NCBI GenBank assembly: GCA_964036195.1
Contig: OZ038457.1
Coordinates: forward strand, 2,269,180 to 2,333,179
Length of the DNA: 64,000 bases
Reading direction: 5' to 3'
DNA from: Sphaerolaimus hirsutus
Lineage: Eukaryota; Nematoda; Chromadorea; Monhysterida; Sphaerolaimidae
The notes under the pieces were generated by a model. It saw only the letters and a program-made list of their open reading frames with translations. It was not told where the DNA came from and ran no database searches. Made by a program: the position numbers and the translations under genes. This document shows, one piece after another, positions 11,848 to 22,048 of the stretch (position 1 is its first letter; every line of letters starts with the position of its first letter).

Positions 11848-13190
11848 GCAGCGGTCTCCAATCTTGGAGTGGGTACCCTAGGGCTCGAAACTCGATTTTT
11901 CAAACTCGAGTTCGAGTCGCAACCCCAAAATTTTTCCGGTCGAGTCGGCGAGTCGAGTCGGGCGAGTCAGTGAAAATTTGAGTCGAGTCAGGCAAAAATC
12001 TCGAGTCTCGAGTCGAGTCGGATGCAATACTTTTTTGCATGATTCTTGCAGAAATTTCAGATACTGGTTTCTCGACCGATTTTCTCACACACACTACATG
12101 AAGTCTAAATTATTTTTTCAGAGTGGAAATTTTGAGGGGGGTAGTTTGAGGGGGGGTTTCTTATTTCGCCAGAAATTTTCGTAAAGATTGTAGTAAAGAA
12201 TGGGCCTTTACATACCAAAAACTGGTAAAAAACATGACTAAATAGGCTATATAAGGACATATCATAGAATAGACGTACATTACTACACAAATCAGGCGTG
12301 TAGCTGTCGTGCAAATTGGCCTCTATTAATACACCATGTATATTGCATACATGATGTACCTGATGATGATATTCCAGATGGCATATTTCGAGGGGGGGGG
12401 GGTATTTTTTCCTCAGCTCAAAAACACATGGGGGTATTTCGAGGGGGGTTCATTCAAGGGGGTATTTCAAGGAAATACGGTATCATGCACATGGTGTGGA
12501 ATTGCGCACTTGCGCGCAAAATTTTTGAAAAATATGTTAAAAAATTCATATCAAAACTGAAATTTTTGGACATTTTTCAATGGGAACCCCGACTCGAATT
12601 TTGCCAAAATTTCGAGTCGAGTCGGGCAAAAACCTCGAGTCTCGAGTCAGGGGCATATTTTTCCGGTCAAGTCAGGCGAGTCGAGTCGGTACCCAATTTT
12701 ACCCTCGAGTCACGAGTCGAGTTGAGTCGAGTTCGAGCCCTAGGGTACCCCCTCCAAGAAAAAAATCACCCACCAATCTATCTATATGTATATCTCAGTG
12801 GCTGCTCAGCTATTTATCCCAAGGAAAATTTCTTTGGCTACTATCCCCTAAATACACCCCCCCCAAATCGGCCAGCTATCTAGTTTTTGACAGTGATTTT
12901 TAGAGTAATTTTGCCCCAATTTTGGGTTTTCACAAATTTTTCATGAGTTTTCATGACATTTTGGCAATTTTCACTGCAAAATCAATAGTTAATGTGCCTT
13001 ATTGCCTATCACCAGCCAAGTCTTCTCTGTATATGTGGTTGTATTACCTTATAGCTATATTTCCCATTTTTAGTCATTTTCTCCCTTTTCTGCCTTGTAC
13101 ATCTGGAAAACGCCTATATATTGAACCCCTGTGAATTTTTTGGGGGAATTTTTCAGCTATCTCACCCCTGGAAGGGTCAAAATCCTGGAA
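11848..13190. mobile_element. CTATC hAT-like element disrupted by a GAGTC element
   Basis: The left end 'gcggtctccaatcttgg' at 11850 and the right end 'gggtcaaaatcctgg' near 13180 match the CAGGGGTCTCC family. The interior 'ccaatctatctatatg' and 'ctactatcccctaaat' blocks agree. It is split by the 11879-12742 insertion. Confidence 0.6.
11879..12742. mobile_element. hAT-like element, GAGTCGAGTC-motif family
   Basis: Ends TAGGGCTCGAAACTCGA and inverse TTCGAGCCCTA. Exact 8-bp duplication GGGTACCC (11871-11878, 12743-12750). Subterminal blocks are GAGTCGAGTCGGG arrays. A truncated CCGTATTTCCTCG-type MITE (about 12108-12482, intact right end only) is nested inside. Confidence 0.92.
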
Positions 13191-14167
13191 AACAAGTAAA
13201 CCAGTCCTTATCAATAACACAGATGTGTAGCAAAAGAATGTTTTAGCTGAGGATTGAAAATTCACTCAAAAATGCATTTACCCTCATTTTGAGATTTTCT
13301 TCATAAATTTTTACGTATTAGTTGCTTGTCTTTTTGTTCCTTATTATACATTTTGTGAACCCTAATGCAATTCCAAAACCCAATATACAAACCAGTGTCA
13401 AATTCACAAAACCAAGCATATATTTAGAACATTTATAAAAGCATGCGTCCAGCACCATCGACTCATTCTCTACATGTGAAATGCGTAAAAAAGTGCATAG
13501 CATCTGTACACATATTTATACCGGTCAGACTGAACAGTATACCTCTGACCATATTTTGATGAATAAAGTCACGTGAAAGAGTGTGCCACAAACAAACCCA
13601 TGCTGAGATGAGAGCAAAGTTTTCTGATGGGCAAAAAATTTCTTTCAAGTTTTTTCAAATTTCATATGGTAAATTCCACTGCAAAGTGTGTATTGTAAAT
13701 ACCATTCCAATGTAGATATCCTAGTTGATATTTAGGGCCTCCCAGAATTAGTGCCCATTCCCTGCTGTAGCTCACTTGGTTCTATCTAATGGTTTTATGC
13801 TCTAACTATGGGGTGGTTTGGGGTCTCAGGGGTAGGGTTGAAAAAAAAACGTTTTTTTAACTCGATGTTTTTTTTATTTAAAAAACAATATTTAAAAAAA
13901 ACGTTGTTTTTTTAAAGCTCCCAGATATGACCTTGTGTCAACATAAAATAGGTACATCAGACAGTGGCAATACTCTGTGATGTTATATATGACCATATAA
14001 TGTCTGTGGAGCCATGGGATAGCATGATAAGTGGTGATTTGTGTCAAAAATATCCATTTTTCATTGACATATTGTTGGTATATCACCTTATAGTTGAATG
14101 TTCATGACTTCAGGTCAAGTTTGGCATGGAATAGTGATCAAATGAGGTTATAAAATGAGGTTGTTAC

Positions 14168-14589
14168 TAGGGTTCAAACGGGATCCCGATCCCGGATCCC
14201 GTGAAATTCCGGGATTTAGCAGTCCCGATCCCGATCCCGAAACTTTTCAAATCCCGATCCCGAGATACTCCAAAGTCCGGGATCGTGATCCTGGAAAAAT
14301 TAGTGGAAATTATCAAAAGTGAAAAAACTACATTTTTGCATGCAAAAATGTGAACGCAAACCCCCAGCGTTCATTTTATGCCATGTTTCTGGCATTCAAC
14401 AGTGTTTTTAGACCTTTATGAACAACTGTGGATGCCAAAACATTGGCCAAAATCTCTATCCCAAGACCCCAATCCCATTCCCAAAAAAATGCCAATCCCG
14501 ATCCTGTGACCCCAATCCCGGCCAATCCCGATCCCGAAATCTCAAAAAAAAAATCCCGATCCCGAAAAGTCAATCCTGTTTGAACCCTA
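14168..14589. mobile_element. hAT-like MITE, GGGATC-motif family, copy 2 (nested)
   Basis: TAGGGTTCAAACGGGATCC to its inverse. 8-bp duplication GTTGTTAC at 14160-14167 and 14590-14597. The uninterrupted host sequence can be seen at 31758 ('ggttgttactttggg'). Confidence 0.93.
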
Positions 14590-14715
14590 GTTGTTACCAT
14601 GGGAGAGAAGTTACACACTGTGGAGGTACATGGAAACACATTACCTCAATATTATATACTACAGCAACATATGACGGCTTATTAACCCATGGTAGCACAT
14701 AGAAATGGATACTTT

Positions 14716-15176
14716 CAGGGGTCTCCTAGGGGGGAGGCTGGGGAGGGGGGGCTGCCACACCCCAAATCCGCCAGCTATCTATCTATCGCGGAGGCCGCTC
14801 AGCTATCTATCTATCCCAAGGCAAAATTTTTGGCTACTACCCCCATCTGGTGTGGTTTTTGAGAAATTATGCCCCAATTTTCTCTAAAAATCACTAATTT
14901 TCACACCTTTTTATAGTTTTTCAACTTCAAAATCGTGCTCTCCGGCTAAATGCATGGTTATATGCCTGTTTTTAGCCATTTTGAACCTACTTTTGGTCAC
15001 TTTTAACCGATTATTAGCAATTTTTTCCTCTTTCAGCCTTCTATGGACTGAAAAATGCTATATATTTTGCCCCCGCGAGCCCCCCCCCAGACAAATTTTT
15101 CAGCTATCTATCCCTCCGGAGGAGCGATTTGCTATCAATCCAGCCCCCGCGAGGGCCAAAATCTTGGAGACCCCTG
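14716..15176. mobile_element. hAT-like MITE, CAGGGGTCTCC / CTATC family (nested)
   Basis: CAGGGGTCTCCTAGG to GGAGACCCCTG with 8-bp duplication GATACTTT (14708-14715, 15177-15184). The interior has 'cagctatctatctatc' blocks and 'ttttcacaccttttt'-like A/T blocks. Confidence 0.93.
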
Positions 15177-15643
15177 GATACTTTAATACTAAAAATGCCA
15201 CAAAACCAATGAAAACAACCACCAATGTCAATTTGTGTGTGAAATTGCGCGAAATGGGAGAGGGTGGGGGGGGGGGGGGGGTTAACACCCAAATCTATCT
15301 AAAGATTGGGCTAATAGATGGCTAGTTTTTGCGTCGGGATAGAAATTTATAGAAAGCTGACTGGCCTCGGGATGGATAGAATAAATACCTAGATAGCTGG
15401 CCAATTAAGGGGGTAGCCTGTGTGCGTCACTTATGGAACGCCCCACGTAAACGCAGACACGTGTATACTTTAGGTAGTAAATACATATAAAAGTAGTGCA
15501 CTGCAGTAGTGCAGCAATCAAGTCGAAACTGGAGTTATCAAAAGTAAACTGGGGCGGGCTGCATGTCCATGACAGATCGAAAACATACAACAGACACGGC
15601 GTACAAATGGACACTTTATATAGTCCTTGAACCAACTGAACAC

Positions 15644-16392
15644 TAGGGTTCAAACGATATGACTTTTCGATATCGATATTCGATATTCGATATTTTTTCA
15701 AAATTTTCGATATCGATATTCGATATTTTTTTCTGAAACTCGATATTCGATATCGATACGATATGGAACCTCGATATCGATATTCGATATTCGATATTGA
15801 AAAATGGTCGATATTCGATATTCGATATTTCGATATTTTCGATATTCGATATTGTGATATGCTTTTGGTATAACAAGGCATATTTCAAGTGGCATATTGT
15901 ATTTTCATGTGGTTGCACACATGTGTAATCATCTCTTTACTGAAATGTGGATGGTACAAGTGATTTTAACAAGCTTTACATCACTCAATGGTAGAAAATA
16001 GAAGAAAAACATGATGAATCAAAGTGTATCAGACTAAAAACAATTGGTAGATATTACAGTTCATCCTAACCTAATTGCTTAAGGGCATGTTGCAAAAAAA
16101 GTATATCAGCGTTTTCTGGCTTCAAATTTAGCACTCCAACAACAATGACATTATAAATACTGTACTTTTACTCATCAAATACAATACTATAAGCACATCA
16201 GATCAACCATAAACATCTCAAAATGAAAATGAAAAGTACATTTGGGGACACAATACAGGTTCGATATATCGAAAAAATGGTCGATATTCGATATTTTTTC
16301 AAAATTTTTGATATCGATATTCGATATTCGATATTAAAAAACGGTCGATATCCGATATTCGATATTCGATACGATATATCGTTTGAACCCTA
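15644..16392. mobile_element. hAT-like MITE, CGATATT-motif family, copy 2
   Basis: TAGGGTTCAAACGATATGAC to GTTTGAACCCTA, flanked by CTGAACAC (15636-15643, 16393-16400). The first ~12 terminal bases are the same as in the GGGATC family, although the motif filling it is different. Confidence 0.93.
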
Positions 16393-16970
16393 CTGAACAC
16401 TTGAAATTAAGTGTACCGTATCCAATCTGAATAAAAACACTGGGTTTTTTTTCCGTGTCAATTCAGATTCTTTCACTATGATTGAATTTGGAGCACGATT
16501 TTTCAAGTGATTTTATTCAGCAAAATACGGTAACATTCCTTGAATGGCGCTCAGAAAGATCAGTATGCGTTTCACATGCGTATGTTTATATGGAGATAGA
16601 TGCATGTGCATGAATAGACATATTGAAAATGGAATACTTTGCATAGATCACAAGCCGGTCGGAAATGGATAGGGCTAAAAATAGAACTGAAAAATGCCTG
16701 GGTCTAGTTTCAGCAGACACAAATGGAAAATACATAACAATGAATTAAAAAATGACACATTGCAAAAAATCTATTGAAGTGCATATCAAAATGCTAAATA
16801 TTTATCAACCGGTTCCGATCCAAATTATAAGCTCTGCTGACGAGCCTTGTATATTGCACATACCGCAATATTTTCTCAACACAGCAGCTTCATTTGCTAC
16901 ATGATTCGACACTTGCATTTTCGTCGTTCTTTGGCTCGCCAGGGAGCTTTGAATTGGGATGGGAACCAGT

Positions 16971-17486
16971 CAGGGGTTTAGTGAGGGGGTTGTGGGGGGG
17001 GGGGTTGTTACCCCCCAACCAAATCCGCCAGCTATCTATCTTTCCTGGAGGCCCGCTCAACTATCTATCTATCCCGAAGGCAAAATTTTGGGCTAGTACC
17101 CGCTAACAACTCCCCCCCCCCCACAAATCGGCCTGCTATCTATCTATCTGGAGCGATTTTAAAATAATTTTGCCCCAATTTTCGCTCAAAATCGCTAATT
17201 TTCGTACCTATTTTTAGTTTTTCACCTACAAAATTCTAATTCATGTTCCGTATTGCCTATTTTCGGCTATTTTTGGTACTATATGTACTTATATACCTAT
17301 TTTTAGCTGTTTTTCTCCTACTTTTAGCGATTTTTTCCTTTTTCTTCCTTCTATACCTTGGAAAAGCCTATGTATTGAACCCCCGCGAAACCCCACAAAA
17401 AAGTTTTTTCAGCTATCTAACCCTCCGGAGGAGCGATTTACTATCTATATGAACCCCCGCGGGGGTCCAAATTTACAAGACCCCTG
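16971..17486. mobile_element. hAT-like MITE, CAGGGG / CTATC family
   Basis: CAGGGGTTTAGTGAGGGGG to CAAGACCCCTG, with duplication GAACCAGT at 16963-16970 and 17487-17494. It shares 'gctatctatcta', 'cctattttcggctatttttgg' and 'ggaggagcgattt' blocks with 14716-15176 and 23274-23711. Confidence 0.92.
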
Positions 17487-17494
17487 GAACCAGT

Positions 17495-18364
17495 TGACAT
17501 TTGGTGTCTTTGTCAACTAGCGTTGTAATGCGTACGGCTAATCTGAAACTGCGCCCTGGCCTGTGGCCGGCTAGTACCGTTTTTTGTTACAAAACAAACA
17601 AATTATTCAGCATGTGCATTTGCGAAAGATAAAAATCAGCATGCTAGCAGTTTTCTAGACAGAATTGTTGTACAGGAAATGTTTTATAAAATACAAAATT
17701 GTAAATAGATGCATCGATCGGATATTTTTGGTTGTAAGCGGCTGCCGGGAATATTTTTTTATTGGAAATGGAAATTAACAACATAATAATTATCATACAT
17801 TACATAATATTCAATACTTACCGTTTGCACTGATACAGAGGAAAAATGATCGCATTTTTATGAATAAAATCATGTGAAAAATTTGTTATCCGCCAATCGA
17901 ATGAAAACAACCACCAATAGTTATTTTTATCTGTATGTGAAATTACACGTTTGCGTGCAATTAAATTGCAAAATGACTAGTGAATCAGTACTACAAATTT
18001 TTGGTTGCAGTTTTTTTAAACTGTTTCGATCCTTACATTGAGAAAAAAACGTTGGTAACAACGTTTAAAAAACCTCTGGCCATCCCAAGGCAAAATCAAT
18101 GAAAACAACCCCGAATGTAAATTTTGCACCTAAAAGCACAGCTGGCAGTAGTGACGTAGCCAGGGGGGGGGCAGCCCCTCTCTTTTCGCCGATGATAAGT
18201 ACATGGGAAATCCCGGGAGTAGCATTTTCGGTGATATTTTTATGGGTGTTTGGAAAAAATTTGCGCGCAAGCGTGCAATGTTCGTTCTAAAAAAGCCTCT
18301 CGGTACTTATCAAATTCGGTGCAATGCACTCAAGGTGTCCACATCGCTGTAAAGTATGTAAGAT
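17495..18364. other. No gene seen; repeat fragments only
   Basis: Contains a GATGAATAAA-module remnant near 17860-17890 and a piece of the AACGTTTTTTT hAT core near 17960-18075 ('gttggtaacaacgtttaaaaaacc'). A 'gtagccaggggggggg' fragment lies near 18155-18175. No coding exon was recognised. Confidence 0.5.
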
Positions 18365-18374
18365 GGCTGGCGTT

Positions 18375-19991
18375 GAGGGCGCACTGTTTCGCACATACGC
18401 CTGTTTCGCACAAACGCTCGTTTCGCACATGCATGAAACCCGTGTCGCACAAACGCCCGTTTTGCACAAAAATTATGCCTGTGCGAAACGGGCCTATGTG
18501 CGAAACAGGCGTATGTGCGGTACATGCGTGTGTGCGAAAGAGGCCTATGTGCGTGTCACCAACTGGCGTGTGTCCGGGCACCCCAACTTTAGCCCCCCCC
18601 CCTTCCCCGCAGCACAATGAGTTCCAGGTGGCGCTGGCTGTCTGATTTTTCATTTGCAAGGAATTTTCCATGAATTTTGACACTTTGCATGACATTTGAC
18701 ATTCTCAAAAGTCATGGAAAATGCCCTGCAAAATGGAAACTCAATTCTGCAAACAACGCGGCACTGGCGTTGGGAAACGAAAACCGAACTTCGGTACCCG
18801 AAAAAGTTTCAGGTTTAGTTTAGTTCAGTTCCTGTTTCCCAACCCTAGTGCCACATTGTTAGCAGAACAACGCGGCACTAGCGTTGGTAAAGCCAACCCG
18901 AATACCTGGTTTTCGTGTACCGGTATTCAGGGCGTCGTTACAAACGCTTGTGCCGCATTGTTCGGAACAATGCGGCACTAGGGTTGGGAGCTGGAACTGA
19001 ACTTTGGTACCCAAAACAGTTTTGGGTTTAGTTTAGTTTACCAATGCTAGTGCATTCAGAACATGAAATGCGCACTAGAGTTGGTAAACTTAACTAAGCC
19101 CAAAACTGTTTCGGGTACCAAAGTTCGGTTCCGGTTTCCCAATGCTAGTGTCGCATTGTTTGCAGAACAACGCGGATCTAGCGCTGGTAAAGCCGACCCA
19201 AATACCTGGTTTTCATTACCAGTATTCATTCGGGTCCTTGTTACAAATGCTTGTGCTGCATTGTTCTGCAAACAATGTAGCACTAGGGTTGGGAGCCGGA
19301 ACCGAACTTTGGTATGCGGAACAGTTTCGAGTTTAGTTTAGTTTACCAATGCTAGTGCATCCAGAACATGGAACGTGCACTAGCATTGGTAAACTAAACT
19401 AACCGGAAACTGTTTTGGGTACCAAAGTTTGGTTCCTGTTTCGTAACCCTATTGTCGCATTGTTTGCAGAACAACGCGGCACTAGCGTTGGTAAAGCTGA
19501 CTTGAATACCTGGTTTTCGTGTATGGGTACTCTGGTTGTTGTTACAAACGCTTGTGCTGCATTGTTCTGCAAACATTGTTCCGCACTTTGCATGACATTT
19601 TACAGGGTCAAAAGTCATGGAAGACGCCTGCAAAATGGCAACCATGTTGCCAGCATTTTCCATGACTTTTGAGACTGAAACCCTGTCACATTGCGTCATT
19701 CAATATGTTGCATTGTCTTCAGATTTTACAGCCAGCTTGCTGGGGGGGGGGTAAAGTTGGGTTGCCCGGTCACACGCTCGACTCACATGCACAGACACCT
19801 ATGTGGCTGTTTCGCACAGACGCCTGTGTCGCACATACGCCTGTTTCGCAAATACGCCTGTTCCGCACATAGGCCCGTTTCGCACAGGCATCATTTTTGT
19901 GTGACACGGGCGTTTGCGCGACACGGGTTTCATGCGTGTGCGAAACGGGCGTTTGTGCGAAACAGGCCTCTGTGCGAAATAGGCCTGGCCC
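18375..19991. mobile_element. Composite element with TGTGCGAAAC subterminal repeats
   Basis: A direct repeat GGCTGGCGTT (18365-18374, 19992-20001) flanks it. Both ends are arrays of TTTCGCACA / TGTGCGAAAC (18380-18560, 19790-19985) in inverted arrangement. Next inside, 'gtccgggcaccccaacttta' faces 'taaagttgggttgcccggt'. The centre holds the tandem palindromic array 18745-19575. Open frames across it are read-throughs. Confidence 0.65.
18745..19575. repeat. Tandem ~300-bp units built of inverted modules
   Basis: The module 'gcagaacaacgcggcactag' recurs at about 18862, 19158 and 19463. Each unit also contains the reverse module, with 'ggtaccaaagttcggttcc' and its inverse alternating. The symmetry explains why several frames and both strands stay open. 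Confidence 0.75.
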
Positions 19992-20079
19992 GGCTGGCGT
20001 TATGGCGTGTTGTCTTCGAATGGCGCTGACTTTATGGCGCCATAACTTACTACAGGGGTCAAATTTTAGGGCCCCCCGG

Positions 20080-20465
20080 TAGGGTTCAAACGGGATTGAC
20101 TTTTCGGGATCGGGATCGGGATTGTCTTCTTAATATTTCGGGATCGGGATTGGGGTTTCGGGATCGAGATTGGCTTATTGAGATTTCGGGATCGGGATTG
20201 GTGTCTCGGGATCGGGATTGGCATTTTTTCGGTATCGGGATTGGGACTTTTGAAAAAAGTTCTCATATAGAAGAATTTTATCTAATGGACCACAAAAATA
20301 GGTATAAAAAGATGTACGTTAACAAATTTGGCAAAATTCCTGGATTGGGATCGGGATTCGTTTTTTTAAGATTTCGAGATCGGGATTGAGATTTCGGGAT
20401 CGGGATCGGACCTCAAAATTCCGAAACTTGTCGCGATTCGGGATCGGGATCCCGTTTGAACCCTA
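20080..20465. mobile_element. hAT-like MITE, GGGATC-motif family, copy 3
   Basis: TAGGGTTCAAACGGGATTGA to GTTTGAACCCTA. The flanks CCCCCCGG and CACCCCGG (20072-20079, 20466-20473) match at 7 of 8 bases. Confidence 0.9.
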
Positions 20466-20731
20466 CACCCCGGCAAAAATCCGCCCCCACCGCTCAAAAA
20501 TCCTGGCTGGCAGCAAGCCAGTAACGCGTGAAATTATTAACAAAGTGACCTTGACCAACCATGGCGGACAACGATAAAAATGGTGCCGAATGGCACCAAG
20601 GCAACTTGTATATGGGCTGCTTCACCGATTTGTTACATTCCAGTTTGATAAAATGAATTGAGTTGTTCTTCACTGTTCATCAGGGGTTGCCAATGAAGGA
20701 GCTATTTTCACACCTTTTTGTCCATTGTAAC

Positions 20732-21420
20732 TAGGGATGGAAAAAAGCGCTTTTTTTAACGGCCCCGCTTTTTTAAAAAAAAGCGCTTTTTTGCTTTTTT
20801 TCAAAAATTGTCAAGACGTTACCTAAAAAGCTCCCAAATATGGCCCTGAGTCAATATATACAGGTATATCAGACAAATGGCAGTACTTGTGATGATATAT
20901 AACCATATAATGGCTATGTAATCATCTGATGGCATTATAAGTGCTGATTTCTGCCAAAAAAATCCAATTTTATGTTGACTAATTACGTATATCGCCGTTT
21001 TTGAATGTTTCTTGACTGCAAGTGGAGTTAGGCATGGAATAGTGCTTAAATTTGGCTATAAAAGATGGCTAATACATGACAGTGATGTTTCACACTAGAA
21101 AAGTGGAAGCACATTGGCTGGATATTATCTACTACACTGACATATCTCCTCAACTTATTATTACATGATACCATGCAGGAATAGAAGCAATGCCACTAAA
21201 ATGCTACAAAACCAATGAAAACAACCACCAATGGCAATTTGCATGTGAAATTCTGCGCTTGCGCGCAAATTTTTTTGCAAAATACCTAGTGCATGAGTAC
21301 TAAAATTTTTGCCAGCGCTTTTTTTTTTTTTTAAAAGCGTTGGGACCCTTGCGCTTTTTTATAAAAAAGCGGCGTTTTTTTAAAAAAAAAGCGCTTGAAA
21401 AAAAGCGCTTGCCATCCCTA
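20732..21420. mobile_element. hAT-like MITE, AAGCGCTTTTTT variant
   Basis: TAGGGATGGAAAAAAGCGC to TTGCCATCCCTA, duplication ATTGTAAC (20724-20731, 21421-21428). The core is that of the AACGTTTTTTT family, but the terminal homopolymer module carries AAGCGC instead of AACG. It interrupts a CAGGGG/CTATC-type element whose remains lie at 20681-20731 and 21429-21600. Confidence 0.92.
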
Positions 21421-22048
21421 ATTGTAACCTTCAAAAAAAAACCAATTCACGTGAGTTTTTTTGGCCAATTTTCACCTATTTTGGCTATATACCCTTTTTT
21501 GTTTGTATACCTTTAGCTACATTTCCCCAATTTTTAACAATTTCCTTATATCCAAACCTCAATGTGCCATGCAGACACAGTTGAAAAACCCTGGCCATTC
21601 ATAAGTCCATGGAAACAAATCAATGCCATACATATCCAGGTACCTAATTAAATCCCAACATCAAGCACTATTTAATAAAGCGAAGGGAATCAAACAAAGT
21701 GTAAATGTGCATTCGTGACAAAATTGACCGGGTACAAATGCAAGCTGTGTCACAACATGTCACACAGATGTTTATATTTACTTATACAACTGCATACTTA
21801 ACCGTGAATGTTACCGTACTTTGATGAATACAGTCGACTAATGAATTGGATACAAAATAAATTGATAATGAAATGTGTGCAATAGGATGAGAGATTAGAT
21901 AAAATGTTTGGGCTTTTTATTCAGATGATATGGTATATTTGATCGTTAAGTCGGCGGCCAGTGAGCTATGGCAAAATACAGGGAATAAAAGGCACGAATC
22001 ATTGAACCAACTGTCACTGGAATTGTCAGTGGGAAACATATCAAAACA

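Larger units (their letters stand above)
13833..15245. mobile_element. hAT-like AACGTTTTTTT family, 3'-truncated, with two nested hAT elements
   Basis: The left end TAGGGTTGAAAAAAAAACG is at 13833. The core ('gtgacttcaggtcaagtttgg', 'gtggagccatgggatagc') matches copies at 20732, 31431 and 36681. The right end is missing: similarity stops near 'gtgtgaaattgcgc' at 15245. It carries the 14168-14589 and 14716-15176 insertions. Confidence 0.75.

Noticed and set aside
15405-15918. Long overlapping frames rich in YRISNIDIEYR-like text (also at 8556-9461 and 52187-52501)
   Set aside because: Pure read-through of the CGATATT motif in several frames and on both strands.
18283-18695. Cys/His-rich frames (CETGVCAKQ-like) resembling zinc-binding repeats
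   Set aside because: They are translations of TGTGCGAAACGGGC repeats and occur in several frames on both strands.
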